Part shown: piece after piece, positions 1 through 7,767 of the stretch
Position numbering within the stretch: position 1 is the stretch's first letter
Layout of the letters: each line of letters begins with the position of its first letter
NCBI GenBank assembly: GCA_937893015.1
Contig: CALBJX010000072.1
Coordinates: 1 to 13,229 of the forward strand
DNA length: 13,229 nucleotides
DNA from: an uncultured Verrucomicrobiales bacterium
GTDB taxonomy: Bacteria > Verrucomicrobiota > Verrucomicrobiia > Verrucomicrobiales > Akkermansiaceae
Reading direction: 5' to 3'
The notes under the pieces: generated by a model
The model's database searches: none
The model's input: only the letters and a program-made list of their open reading frames with translations
What the model was told of the DNA's origin: nothing
Position numbers and translations under genes: made by a program

Positions 1-54
1 CGTACATCGTACATCGTACTTCGTACATTCAGTTCGACAAATCCTCATTTGTCG
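1..54 (-). repeat. Composite heptamer/hairpin repeat, copy 1 (cut by window edge)
   Basis: Positions 1-28 are four head-to-tail 7-mers (CGTACAT, the third CGTACTT). Then come TCAGTT (29-34) and a perfect 8-bp hairpin, CGACAAAT (35-42), loop CCTC, ATTTGTCG (47-54). The first 41 bases are identical to the reverse complement of copy 3 near 9.9 kb. The GC-rich module seen in copies 2 and 3 would lie left of the window. Strand is given as the direction in which the hairpin is read first. The copy lies just beyond the rpsF terminator. Confidence 0.85.
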
Positions 55-73
55 CGCTCCCATAACGCCAACC

Positions 74-103
74 AAGCCGATTCCCACAGGGGGGAATCGG
101 CTT
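74..103 (-). terminator. Hairpin terminator behind rpsF
   Basis: AAGCCGATTCCC (74-85) pairs perfectly with GGGAATCGGCTT (92-103), giving a 12-bp stem and a 6-nt loop. It begins 40 nt past the rpsF stop codon. On the minus strand the stem ends in CTT followed by GGTTGG, so the U-tract is weak. Position and stability favour a terminator; a processing or stability hairpin is the alternative. Confidence 0.65.
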
Positions 104-142
104 GTCGAAAATTGACTTTGCGTCTGCAAACCCGCGTGGGGC

Positions 143-421
143 TTACTTGGCGCGGTAGTACTGGTAGTGAACGCGCTCGTCGATGGCGAGGGCTTCACGA
201 GCCGTGCGAATCACGGAGGGCTCAGCCTCAAAAGCGAAGAGCATGTACTGACCGGCCTTGAGGTGGTTGGACTCGTAGGCGAACTCGCGGCGACCCACGT
301 TCGTGACATCAGTCACCTTGGCGCCGGCGGTCTCCAGCTGCTGCTTCATGGCGGCGGTAAGCTCCTCAAGGGTCGCGGAACCCTTCATGTTCAGGACGAT
401 CAGTGCTTCGTACTTTCTCAT
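143..421 (-). CDS. rpsF: 30S ribosomal protein S6
   Basis: A 92-residue protein beginning MRKYEALIVLNMKG, the usual S6 opening (a short M-x-K/R-Y-E beta strand). It contains the conserved stretches GRREFAYESNHLKAGQY (residues 43-59) and the basic end HYQYYRAK. S6 pairs with S18 in the platform of the small ribosomal subunit. The frame stays open upstream (to 478), but the ATG at 419-421 matches the family N-terminus exactly. The length is at the short end for the family, with no acidic C-terminal extension. No Shine-Dalgarno precedes the ATG. Many bacteria have ssb, rpsR and rplI downstream. Here a strong hairpin follows within 40 nt, so the gene looks monocistronic. The gene upstream, kdsD, is 131 bp away and unrelated in function. 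Confidence 0.95.
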   Translation of the reverse strand: MRKYEALIVLNMKGSATLEELTAAMKQQLETAGAKVTDVTNVGRREFAYESNHLKAGQYMLFAFEAEPSVIRTAREALAIDERVHYQYYRAK

Positions 422-469
422 AACTGTGTTTGTGTAAAAATATCGTTGCTTTCGCAAAGCGGGTGCCGA

Positions 470-498
470 ATGATGCACTATTTTGAAACGGAATGCAA
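470..498 (-). promoter_or_regulatory. Candidate rpsF promoter
   Basis: On the minus strand, TTGCAT (493-498) and CATCAT (470-475) are separated by 17 bp, a fair sigma-70-type pair. The start point would lie near 463 and give a leader of about 40 nt. That leader contains a small hairpin, GCTTT-GCG-AAAGC, before the rpsF ATG. The -10 matches consensus at four of six positions only, so this is tentative. Confidence 0.35.
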
Positions 499-552
499 GA
501 CTAAAGTGTGCATCCGCGCAAAAAACTTGTCATGCGACACCCGAAAGCAGGG

Positions 553-1521
553 TCAGATGAGCTTAAGGCGCACCAGATCCTGCGTATCGATGAGGCCCAC
601 GGGCTTGCGGTCGGCATCCAGCACCACGAGGTCGTCGATGCGGCGGTCGCGCAGAGTCTTCACGGCGGAGACGGCGAGCTTATCGGCCTCCACGAACACG
701 GGGGACTTGGTCATCAGGCCGCTGACGGGGGCGTTACCGCAGGTCGGGTCGTTCTGGTAGGCGCGGGCGAAGTCGCCGTGCGTGAAGACGCCGGCCATGG
801 TGCCGTCCTCATGCGTGAGCACGCAGGCACCGGCGCGGGCGGCGGTCATGGCGATGATGCAGTCCATGACGGTGGAGGTCTCCGGCAGCGTGGCAAACTC
901 CTTGCGCATGATATCGGAGATGCGCAGCAGCAGGGACTTGCCCAGCGAGCCGCCGGGGTGGCTGCGGCCGAAGTCCTCGCGGGTGAAATGGCGGGCCTCC
1001 AGCAGGGCAACGGCAAGAGCATCACCCATCACCAGCATGGCGGTGGAGGAGGAGGTGGGGGCGAGGTTCAGCGGATCGGCCTCGCGCTCGCAAGAGGTCT
1101 CCAACACCACATCGGAGAGTTCGGCCAAGGTCGAGGAACTCTTACCCGTCATGGAGATGATGGGCATATCGAAACGCTTCAGGAAGGGCATGAGCGTGAG
1201 CAGCTCGCTCGTCTCGCCGGAGTAGGACATGGAGATGCAGCAGTCCCCGTCCTGCACGATGCCGAGGTCGCCGTGCATGGCGTTCATGGTGTTGAGCACC
1301 ACGGAGGGGGCGCCCGTGCTGGTGAGCGTAGCGGCAATCTTGCTACCGATGAGCTCGCTCTTACCCACGCCGACCACGATAATCTTGTGGCCGCTCTCAA
1401 TGGAGGTGCGCATGGCTTCCACAGCGGCGTTGAAGGAAGCATCGAGGCGGTCCCCGATAGCCTTCACGGCTGCGATTTCATCTTCAAATACCTTCTTTCC
1501 GCGGATGGTGTGGTCAATCAT
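553..1521 (-). CDS. kdsD: D-arabinose-5-phosphate isomerase, KdsD/KpsF/GutQ family
   Basis: A 322-residue protein with the family's order: a SIS sugar-isomerase domain (about residues 30-170) followed by two CBS motifs (about 203-255 and 268-322). Visible signatures are GVGKSELIGSKIAATLTSTG (51-70), MHGDLG with H83, SYSGETSE (99-106) and RSHPGGSLGK with H188. These are the residues expected for interconverting ribulose-5-phosphate and arabinose-5-phosphate, the first step to Kdo for lipopolysaccharide. The CBS pair suggests nucleotide control. Length is close to the E. coli enzymes (about 320-330). The frame is open to 1590, but MIDHTIRGKKVF at 1521 gives the normal length. No kdsC or other Kdo gene is adjacent, so the role rests on sequence alone; a GutQ-like paralogue is possible. 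Confidence 0.92.
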   Translation of the reverse strand: MIDHTIRGKKVFEDEIAAVKAIGDRLDASFNAAVEAMRTSIESGHKIIVVGVGKSELIGSKIAATLTSTGAPSVVLNTMNAMHGDLGIVQDGDCCISMSYSGETSELLTLMPFLKRFDMPIISMTGKSSSTLAELSDVVLETSCEREADPLNLAPTSSSTAMLVMGDALAVALLEARHFTREDFGRSHPGGSLGKSLLLRISDIMRKEFATLPETSTVMDCIIAMTAARAGACVLTHEDGTMAGVFTHGDFARAYQNDPTCGNAPVSGLMTKSPVFVEADKLAVSAVKTLRDRRIDDLVVLDADRKPVGLIDTQDLVRLKLI

Positions 1522-1547
1522 GGTGTAAAACTGTTTTGAGTGCAACG

Positions 1548-1577
1548 ATACTAACACAAAGCGGCGACGCCACGCAA
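1548..1577 (-). promoter_or_regulatory. Candidate kdsD promoter
   Basis: Minus strand: TTGCGT (1572-1577), an 18-bp spacer, then TAGTAT (1548-1553). The predicted start near 1541 leaves a leader of about 20 nt before the ATG at 1521, with no Shine-Dalgarno in it. Confidence 0.5.
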
Positions 1578-1746
1578 GCAAATTTGACATCGTTTTTCCG
1601 CTTGATTTTCCGCCGTTGCCGAAAATTGTTACAAAAAATAAAAATTGACTTCCCGTGCGCCACCGCCGCTTTCTTCCGCGAACAGGACGCCCACTTCCGC
1701 CCTGCGGGCTTCAGCGTGGCATGCCGTGTTTGCTGGTGCGCCGTAG

Positions 1747-1819
1747 CCGGAAGGCGTAGGCGGGCGGGACTTACACTTCGTACGTCGTACATTCAGTTCG
1801 ACAAATCGCTCATTTATCG
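1747..1819 (-). repeat. Composite heptamer/hairpin repeat, copy 2
   Basis: The GC-rich module CCGGAAGGCGTAGGCGGGCG (from 1747) is followed by ACTTACACTT and two heptamers (1779-1785 and 1786-1792). Then come TCAGTT and the hairpin CGACAAAT (1799-1806), loop CGCTC, ATTTATCG (1812-1819). The GC-rich module aligns with the one in copy 3, sharing the pattern CCGG..GCGTAG.CG.GCGG.ACT. The hairpin lies 16 nt past the aroK stop, read hairpin-first from aroK. It has one pair that is U-G in the aroK-sense RNA but A-C in the opposite strand. This copy has the fewest heptamers. Confidence 0.8.
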
Positions 1820-1835
1820 AGCCGCGCCTTTCTCT

Positions 1836-2405
1836 TCATCCTCGGATATTGCGGAAAAAGCGCTCGGCCACAAGACAGATGTGGTGGGCGACAGTGTTGA
1901 CATCCATACGCGCGGAATCAATTTGGAGATGCGCTGTCTCCTGGTAGAGAGGGCGACGCTCCGCCAGCAAACGAGAAAGCGTTTCGCGGCGGTCGTCGGT
2001 CTGCAGCAGCGGGCGGTTGGCGGCGTGAGCCGTGCGGGTGAGCAAGGTACCCACATTCACATTGAGCCACACCACCATGCCCATGCGGTGCAGGATGGCA
2101 CGATTCTCCGCGCGGCCCACAATGCCGCCGCCCGTCGAAATGATGGGCGGCTGCGCCGCGGAGTGTTTTTCCTCAATATAGCGCAACAGCGCCGTTTCGA
2201 GATTGCGGAAGTGAGCCTCCCCTTCCTCGCGAAAAATATCGGGGATGCTCTTGCCGATTTGTTCCTCGATGACGGCATCCGTATCGAGCAACGGCATCCC
2301 CGTACGCATGCTCAGGGCCTTGCCGATGGTGCTCTTCCCGCATCCCATCAACCCGATGAGGATGATGGGACGACCTTTCGTGTCGAGGGGATGCGTGGGA
2401 ACCAT
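1836..2405 (-). CDS. aroK: Shikimate kinase
   Basis: A 189-residue P-loop kinase that phosphorylates shikimate to shikimate-3-phosphate with ATP in aromatic amino-acid synthesis. The P-loop GLMGCGKST lies at residues 18-26. DTDAVIEEQIGKSI is the shikimate-site DxD region, and FREEGEAHFRNLE carries the conserved F-R-x-x-E. STGGGIV is the glycine motif, and NRPLLQ supplies the lid arginine. Length is typical for AroK. The start ATG at 2403-2405 lies 54 nt below the dapF stop on the same strand, so the two are probably co-transcribed. A 7-bp GC stem (2422-2428 with 2445-2451) sits in that gap and could modulate readthrough. No Shine-Dalgarno is visible. Repeat copy 2 follows the stop immediately. 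Confidence 0.93.
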   Translation of the reverse strand: MVPTHPLDTKGRPIILIGLMGCGKSTIGKALSMRTGMPLLDTDAVIEEQIGKSIPDIFREEGEAHFRNLETALLRYIEEKHSAAQPPIISTGGGIVGRAENRAILHRMGMVVWLNVNVGTLLTRTAHAANRPLLQTDDRRETLSRLLAERRPLYQETAHLQIDSARMDVNTVAHHICLVAERFFRNIRG

Positions 2406-2459
2406 TGGAAGAACGACAAATGCCCCGGTTTCGCAGACGCTACGCCGGGGCGGGCAATT

Positions 2460-3290
2460 TTACTCCTCCATCAGCAGCACTTCGCCGCGGAAGGTGATGA
2501 GCGCGGGGCCCGTCAGAGTCACGTCGGAGAACTGATTGTCCGCCGTGCGCGTGAAGGCAACCTTGAGGGTGTCGCCGCCGGCCACATCCAGAGAAATGGG
2601 GGAAGGAGCGCCCGTGAGCGCGGCGTGCAGCAGCGCGGTGGCGGTCATGCCTGTGCCGCAGGCCAATGTCTCGTCCTCCACACCTCGTTCGTAGGTGCGG
2701 AGCTTGAGATGCTGCGGGGAAAGAATGGTGGCAAAGTTGGCGTTGGTGCCCGCGGGGGCAAAGGCCTCGTGGTAGCGCAGGAAGGCGCCCACCTTCTTGA
2801 TATCCAGCTCATCCACGGAGGGCAAATACGCCACGGCGTGCGGCACGCCCGTGTTGAGGAAATGCACGGGAGCGGGGACGACATCCGTTGCAGGGAGAGC
2901 ATTGAGCTTCAAATCTTTGGGTGTCGTGAGCTGCACAGTGACGGAATCGTCGTCGTTCACCACGCCCTTGACAATGCCGGCCATGGTCTCGAAACGCACG
3001 GTCTTCATCCCCTTCTCGGAGAGGAAGTCCACAAAGGCGGTGAAGCAGCGTGCGCCGTTGCCGCACATCTCGGCTTCGCCGCCGTCGCTGTTGTAGTAGC
3101 GCATGCGCACATCACCCTTGCCCTGCGCGGGTTCCACGGCGATGAGACCATCCGCACCCACGCCGAAGCGGCGGTCGCAGATATCAGCGATATTGTCATG
3201 CGTGAGCACGGAACTCAGGGAGAGGTCGCGGTTGTCAACCATCACGAAGTCGTTACCCGCGCCCGTCATCTTGTAGAAGTGGAGCATCAT
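2460..3290 (-). CDS. dapF: Diaminopimelate epimerase
   Basis: A 276-residue protein that converts LL- to meso-diaminopimelate for peptidoglycan and lysine. Both catalytic cysteines are present in their family motifs: EMCGNGARC (C76) and LACGTGMTA (C211). Other hallmarks are FYKMTGAGNDFVMVDN near the start, RRFGVGADGLI (41-50), NSDGGEAEMCGNG (67-79) and FLNTGVPHAV (144-153). Length agrees with the family. The frame stays open upstream to 3551, but that extension is compositionally odd. MMLHFYKMTG at 3290 or 3287 matches DapF N-termini, and a strong promoter ends just before it. It is the upstream gene of a dapF-aroK pair. Upstream lies a 151-bp gap to the transglutaminase-like gene, with no clear terminator in it. 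Confidence 0.96.
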   Translation of the reverse strand: MMLHFYKMTGAGNDFVMVDNRDLSLSSVLTHDNIADICDRRFGVGADGLIAVEPAQGKGDVRMRYYNSDGGEAEMCGNGARCFTAFVDFLSEKGMKTVRFETMAGIVKGVVNDDDSVTVQLTTPKDLKLNALPATDVVPAPVHFLNTGVPHAVAYLPSVDELDIKKVGAFLRYHEAFAPAGTNANFATILSPQHLKLRTYERGVEDETLACGTGMTATALLHAALTGAPSPISLDVAGGDTLKVAFTRTADNQFSDVTLTGPALITFRGEVLLMEE

Positions 3291-3299
3291 AACAGGCTC

Positions 3300-3328
3300 A
3301 TTGTAGCGCACGCCCCTGCTCCGTGCAA
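3300..3328 (-). promoter_or_regulatory. dapF promoter, near-leaderless
   Basis: Minus strand: TTGCAC (3323-3328), a 17-bp spacer, then TACAAT (3300-3305), an excellent housekeeping-sigma pair. The -10 ends 9 nt before the first ATG (3290), so transcription would begin about 3 nt before the start codon. Confidence 0.65.
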
Positions 3329-3441
3329 GCCTAAAGGGGAAAGCGGAGGAAGGCGCAACGCAAAATTCCGGAATCCGTGCAGCGGACACGTCTTTGTGCC
3401 GAATGGCAGCCTTCGCCGCAACAGACAAGGTATCGGGAGGC

Positions 3442-5697
3442 TCAGCTCTCCGTCTTGTACTGTGCGCGGGCCTGTTCATCCTCGAGGTCGGCCTCGTCGC
3501 GCAGCTTTTGCGCTTTTTTGGTGTCGCCCGCGCGCTCGTAGCAGTCGGCAATCATGCGCTGAATGCCGAGCGCCTTCTGGAGCTTGAAGTAGTCGCCGCC
3601 CGTCTTCACCTTCTTGAAGAAAAGTTTGTCGACCTTCTTCACCATGCGCTTCCACTCCAAGGGCGGGGCTTCCATGTCCGTGAGGTGGACGGTGTAGCTG
3701 CCGAGAAGCTGGGCAAAGATGTCGCCGCGGTCGGTGTAGTCCTTGAACTGCTTGGTGTACAGGGTGTCCAGCCCGCGGAAGTCCTTGTTGTCCGCCAGCA
3801 GCTTGGCCTGGCGTTCGATGGTTTCCAGCACAAGGTCGGCGCGCTCGTCGCCCATGCTGCGCTTCATCTTGCGGACGGTGCTGTCAATCCGGTTCTTCTG
3901 CGCACCGGCGGAAAGGCCGTTGATGAGGTGGCGGTCCTGCACCTGCGCAGCGAGGTCCACCAGCTCGCCGTTCTTGGCGCCGTTGCGGGAGAGCTCGTTG
4001 TAGGCCTTGCGCCATTCGTTGATGGCGGCGGCCTCCGCACGCTCGTCCTCCAGCGCGGCGATGAGGTTGTCCCACGCGACAGTGAGGGTGGGGAAGGCCG
4101 CCGTCACATAGCGGGCAGCGCCGCGGGCTTCCTCGGGGGCATCGGCCCCGGAGAGCAGGCGGGAGAGCAGGATGCCGTCCGCGGCGGGCGTCAGCTTGTC
4201 CGCACGCTCCACCTTGGTCTGGTGCAGGAAGACGGATTCATGGTGCACGCGGCCGCTGCAGGGATTGGTGATGCGCCCCGTGGTGTAGCCGTAGTTGTTG
4301 ATTTGCTCCCACTTGTTGTCCGCCACGGAGAGCACGACCCAGGCGTGGCCGCCGCGGTCGCCGTCACCCACGGCGTAGATGGCGGGGATGCCGCGGCACT
4401 TGGCCGTGTTGCCGCAGAAATAGGCTTGGTCTCGGCAAACGCCGCCTTCCTTGCGGAGCTCGGCAAAGGTGTAGTGCTCGTAAGGGTCGGCACCATTGGC
4501 GGCGCGGTCCATGCGGTAGCGGATGGAGCCGTAGGCCTCGCCCCACTTGTCGCGGGAGTAGGAGAGGTTCTTGTTGGCCCAGTCGATTTCCGACTGCGTG
4601 AGGCGCAGGTCCACCACATGCAGCAGACGCTCCACGCTCATCTTCCTGATGTCCGTGAGCAGCCTGCGCTTGGCATCCTGTTCGCGGAAGTAGGTGAAGA
4701 CCTGCGTCATGGTGAGCGTGGGCTGCTCGGGGTTGCGCATCTGCCCGTTCGAGCGGGCGTGCTCCGGGCGCACCAGCGCACAGGCAAGGGCGAGGTTCAG
4801 GTACTTATCGCGCTCCTTGGGCGGGCAGACCTGCCAAATATCGCGCAGGGTTTCCAGCGAATAGGCAATGTTGCGGCTCTGTGCCTGCTCCAGCACCACG
4901 CTCTGCATGAGCATGTGCAGCGGGCGGGCCTTGTCGCGCAACAGCCAGTTGAAATACGCCTTGCCTTCCTCCCCGTTGCAGAGTGCAGCGAGCTTCTCCT
5001 GCCCGCAGAGCTCCGTGAGCAGGCAGATATCCACCGCCTGCACCATGTTTTTGCTGCTCTTGTAGGTGTTGTAGTTGAGCTTTTCCCCCTTGATGACGAC
5101 GGGGAGCTCCTCCTTGATTTTCTCGGTGAAGGCTTGGCGGAAGGCGTTGAAATCCTTGGCGTCGAGCAGGTGGTCAATCATCTTGTCGTAGAGCTCGACA
5201 TTCGCGCGGTCGAGACCGGGCGTGCCCGCCAGTGCCAGCTCTTGGTCGTAGAAGGCGGTGTCTGCGGGCTCTTCCTCCTTCTTCGGTTCGTCAGGCTTGG
5301 GCGGTTCGGGCGTGGTATCGGCCACGGTGGTGTCATCCTGCTGCTGCCTGCGGCGCGCTTCCTCCTCCGCGCGGCGGCGTGCTTCTTCTTCTGCGGCAAG
5401 CCGCGCACGCTCCGCTTCTTCGGCGGCAAGGCGCTCTCGCTCCGCGGCCTCGGCGGCGAGGCGTTTGCGCTCGGCGGCTTCTGCCTCAGCCTTGCGGCGG
5501 GCGGCTTCCTCCGCCTCCGCCTTCTGCTGCGCCAGCCGTGCCTGTTCGGCCTGTTGCTCGGTGTACCAATAGTACCCGCCGCCACCGCACAGCACGGCCA
5601 GAGCGAGCAGGGCAATCAGCAGGCCGCCGCCGGAAGAGGTCTTGGCAGGAGCGGGGTACGAGGAGTTCAAAGGACGCTTGCGCTTGGGTGTCGCCAT
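3442..5697 (-). CDS. Membrane-anchored transglutaminase-like protein with charged stalk
   Basis: A 751-residue protein with a short basic N-terminus (KRKR) and one membrane helix (about residues 25-45, GLLIALLALAVLCGGGGYYW). The topology would be N-in with the rest outside. A charged Ala/Glu/Arg coiled-coil stalk (about 48-120) carries ten-residue repeats of the type AAEAAERERL, followed by a Pro/Glu/Lys linker (121-145). A helical region precedes a transglutaminase-like core: GGVCRDQAYFCGN (C421), CRGIPAIYAVGD, GGHAWVVL (H451) and WEQINNYGY. Asn467 sits where the family usually has the catalytic Asp. The C-terminal 250 residues are helical and repeat-like, perhaps TPR-like. The fold suggests a cysteine peptidase or amidase, possibly acting on the envelope; the substrate is unknown. 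It has its own promoter and follows dinG by 54 bp. Confidence 0.85.
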   Translation of the reverse strand: MATPKRKRPLNSSYPAPAKTSSGGGLLIALLALAVLCGGGGYYWYTEQQAEQARLAQQKAEAEEAARRKAEAEAAERKRLAAEAAERERLAAEEAERARLAAEEEARRRAEEEARRRQQQDDTTVADTTPEPPKPDEPKKEEEPADTAFYDQELALAGTPGLDRANVELYDKMIDHLLDAKDFNAFRQAFTEKIKEELPVVIKGEKLNYNTYKSSKNMVQAVDICLLTELCGQEKLAALCNGEEGKAYFNWLLRDKARPLHMLMQSVVLEQAQSRNIAYSLETLRDIWQVCPPKERDKYLNLALACALVRPEHARSNGQMRNPEQPTLTMTQVFTYFREQDAKRRLLTDIRKMSVERLLHVVDLRLTQSEIDWANKNLSYSRDKWGEAYGSIRYRMDRAANGADPYEHYTFAELRKEGGVCRDQAYFCGNTAKCRGIPAIYAVGDGDRGGHAWVVLSVADNKWEQINNYGYTTGRITNPCSGRVHHESVFLHQTKVERADKLTPAADGILLSRLLSGADAPEEARGAARYVTAAFPTLTVAWDNLIAALEDERAEAAAINEWRKAYNELSRNGAKNGELVDLAAQVQDRHLINGLSAGAQKNRIDSTVRKMKRSMGDERADLVLETIERQAKLLADNKDFRGLDTLYTKQFKDYTDRGDIFAQLLGSYTVHLTDMEAPPLEWKRMVKKVDKLFFKKVKTGGDYFKLQKALGIQRMIADCYERAGDTKKAQKLRDEADLEDEQARAQYKTES

Positions 5698-5703
5698 GGT
5701 GCC

Positions 5704-5732
5704 ATTTTAGCGCAAACAACAACCCGTGAAAA
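5704..5732 (-). promoter_or_regulatory. Leaderless promoter of the transglutaminase-like gene
   Basis: Minus strand: TTTTCA (5727-5732), 17 bp, then TAAAAT (5704-5709). The ATG (5697) begins 7 nt past the -10, where the start site is expected, so the mRNA should begin at or next to its start codon. Confidence 0.55.
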
Positions 5733-5751
5733 GCACTTTTTGGGCGATATA

Positions 5752-7743
5752 TCAGATGAATTCGCGCTTCGCATCCGCCGGCAGGGCGTACATAAACCGC
5801 TGCCCGTAGTATTTGCCCGTGATGCGGGAATCCAGCAGGCAGATGATGCCCTTGTCCGTCTTGGAGCGGATGAGGCGGCCCACGCCCTGGCGGAATTTGA
5901 GCACGGCTTCGGGCAGGGAGTAGTCGCGGAAGGGGTTGCCGCCTTTGTCGAGAATATCCTCGCTGCGGGCTTCCGTGAGCGGGTTGCCGGGGGATTCAAA
6001 GGGAATGCGCGTGATGATGACATTCGACAGGGCTTCGCCGGGCACATCGACCCCCGTCCAGAAACTGTCCGTACCGAAGAGCACGCTGCCCACCGAGTCC
6101 TTGAAATGCCGCAGCATCTGCGAGCGCGTCAGGTCATCCCCCTGCACGAAGAGCGGGTAGTTGCGCTCCTGACACCACGGGCGCAGGCGGGCGGCTTGGT
6201 CTCGCATGAGGGTATAGCTGGTGAAGAGCACGAAGGCGCTGCCCTTGGTCTCGTCTATCATGCGCATGAGCCAGTCCGCAAGCGTGGTGCGGTACTCCTC
6301 CTCCTCCGTGGCGGGCGGGGGCGGCGGCATGCTGCGCGCCACGATGATGCGCATCTGCTCCGCGAAGTTGAAGGGGCTGCCGATTTTGAGTTCTGCCGCA
6401 TTCTCCGCGCCCACACGCCCGCTGAAATAGCCCAGCCCGCGCTCGCCCGTGGAGAGGGTGGCGCTGGTGCAGATGCAGGTGCGCCCCGCCTCGAACAGCT
6501 TTTCGCGCAGCACGGGGGAGACATCGATGAGCGCACTGCGCAGCACGGTGTAGCGGCCTTCTGCGCCCGTTGTCTCCGCCCAGTAGACGGATTTTTCGGG
6601 CTCGGAGAGGGCGACGAGCTCATGCGCCGTCTCGGCGTAGGCGATGACGCGGGCGGCGGTGTCCAGCAGCTCGGCACGCGTGAGCTCATTCTCCTCCGTG
6701 CTCGCCATTTCGCGCACCTCCGCATAGAGACTTTTCAGCGCAGGAGAGAGGATATCCTCCGTCCAGCCGCCTTGGCGCAGGCGCACGGTGCCGTGGTGGG
6801 CATCGAGTTGGCAGTCCTGCCGCGCGTTGGTGAAGAAGACGCCCGCGGCGGCCTGCGCTTCCTCGATGAGTTGGAGGAGGCGCGGCGTAGCGTGGTGGCG
6901 CATCGTGCCCTTGTGGGTGTGCGGGTTGTAGAGGCGCAACAGGTCGTAGGTGAGCTCCGCCTCGCCCAGCGAGAGCCCCAGCTGGTTGGCGGCGACGGTT
7001 TCGATGGTGTGCGCCTCATCCAGCACCACGAAGTCGCCGGGGAAGATGAAGCCGTCCACGCGCTCGCTACCTTCCTCCGCCATGACATCCGCGAGGGAGA
7101 GCAGGCCGAAAAAGAGGGTGTGGTTGAGGACGACGACCTGCGCCTCCTCCACGCGGCGGCGGGCGGCCTGATAGGGGCAGTCCGGCCCGCAGTTGCGCGG
7201 GGTGCAGACATGGTTCTCGCTGCACACCTGCGCCCAGACCTTGGGGCCGATGGCAAGCTCGGGCGGCAGCTCGGAGAGCGTCCCCTCCCCGCAATGGCGG
7301 GACCACTCCAGCAGCTCATGCAGCTGGCGGACTTCCTGCTGGTTGAAGAGATCGCCGCTCTGCTCCAGGGCGCGGCGCAGGCGGGTTTTGCAAAGATAGT
7401 TGGCGCGGCCTTTGAGCAGGGCGGCCTCGAACCCGCAGCCCAGGGCCTTGGCGACCGTGGGGATATCTTTGTGGAAGAGCTGCTCCTGCAGGTTGATGGT
7501 GTGCGTGGAGATGACGGCCTTGCGCCCGTGTTGCAAGGCGTAGCGGATGGCGGGGATGAGGTAGGCGAGCGATTTGCCGACGCCCGTGCCCGCTTCCACG
7601 AGCAGGGCACTGTTTGTCTCCAGCGCGTTCGCCACGGCGGCGGCCATCTCCTGCTGCTGCGGGCGGAACTCAAAGCCCTTGGCGCGGGACAGGAGACCTG
7701 TCTCGGAGAAGTCCAGCAGCGTCTGGTCAATCAGCTCTCCCAT
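5752..7743 (-). CDS. dinG: DinG/XPD-family iron-sulfur DNA helicase
   Basis: A 663-residue superfamily 2 helicase. The Walker A motif EAGTGVGKS (50-58) and DEAH box VLDEAHTIE (240-248) bind and hydrolyse ATP. Motif VI, QGVGRLIRS, is near 619-627, and the GTDSFWTGVDVPG segment is typical of DinG. Between the first two motifs, cysteines at 118 (NYLC), 180, 185 and 189 (VCTPRNCGPDC) fit the four ligands of the XPD-type 4Fe-4S cluster. Such enzymes unwind 5'-to-3' and act on R-loops, forks or G-quadruplexes in DNA repair. Length matches bacterial DinG-like proteins without a nuclease domain. The ATG at 7743 is 24 nt below the stop of the secreted unknown gene, so it is probably the last gene of an adh-led transcription unit. 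A YoaA-type paralogue cannot be excluded. Confidence 0.92.
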   Translation of the reverse strand: MGELIDQTLLDFSETGLLSRAKGFEFRPQQQEMAAAVANALETNSALLVEAGTGVGKSLAYLIPAIRYALQHGRKAVISTHTINLQEQLFHKDIPTVAKALGCGFEAALLKGRANYLCKTRLRRALEQSGDLFNQQEVRQLHELLEWSRHCGEGTLSELPPELAIGPKVWAQVCSENHVCTPRNCGPDCPYQAARRRVEEAQVVVLNHTLFFGLLSLADVMAEEGSERVDGFIFPGDFVVLDEAHTIETVAANQLGLSLGEAELTYDLLRLYNPHTHKGTMRHHATPRLLQLIEEAQAAAGVFFTNARQDCQLDAHHGTVRLRQGGWTEDILSPALKSLYAEVREMASTEENELTRAELLDTAARVIAYAETAHELVALSEPEKSVYWAETTGAEGRYTVLRSALIDVSPVLREKLFEAGRTCICTSATLSTGERGLGYFSGRVGAENAAELKIGSPFNFAEQMRIIVARSMPPPPPATEEEEYRTTLADWLMRMIDETKGSAFVLFTSYTLMRDQAARLRPWCQERNYPLFVQGDDLTRSQMLRHFKDSVGSVLFGTDSFWTGVDVPGEALSNVIITRIPFESPGNPLTEARSEDILDKGGNPFRDYSLPEAVLKFRQGVGRLIRSKTDKGIICLLDSRITGKYYGQRFMYALPADAKREFI

Positions 7744-7767
7744 CGGGTAGCGGGCGGAGGGCTTTCC

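Larger units (their letters stand above)
1522..1835. other. Intergenic region between aroK and kdsD
   Basis: 314 bp without a credible gene. From right to left it holds repeat copy 2 just after the aroK stop, then about 100 bp of GC-rich sequence in which I see nothing. Next comes an AT-rich stretch (about 1596-1650), and finally the candidate kdsD promoter. A minus-strand open frame at 1514-1792 has low-complexity composition and starts inside the repeat, so it is not called. Confidence 0.7.

Noticed and set aside
422..475. S6:S18-binding autoregulatory leader upstream of rpsF
   Set aside because: A small hairpin is present, but I could not match the known leader motif with confidence, and S18 is not encoded nearby.
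1514..1792. Small minus-strand gene of 92 codons between aroK and kdsD
   Set aside because: It begins inside repeat copy 2, overlaps the kdsD start and promoter, and has no recognisable domain.
3291..3441. Terminator for the transglutaminase-like gene
   Set aside because: Only short, imperfect stems and a 10-bp palindrome (ATTCCGGAAT) without a proper U-tract are visible, so no terminator is called.
508..3587. Long plus-strand open frames at 508-1539 and 1536-3587
   Set aside because: They are antisense to kdsD, aroK and dapF, which carry catalytic motifs. The translations are low-complexity and the second frame crosses several genes and a repeat.
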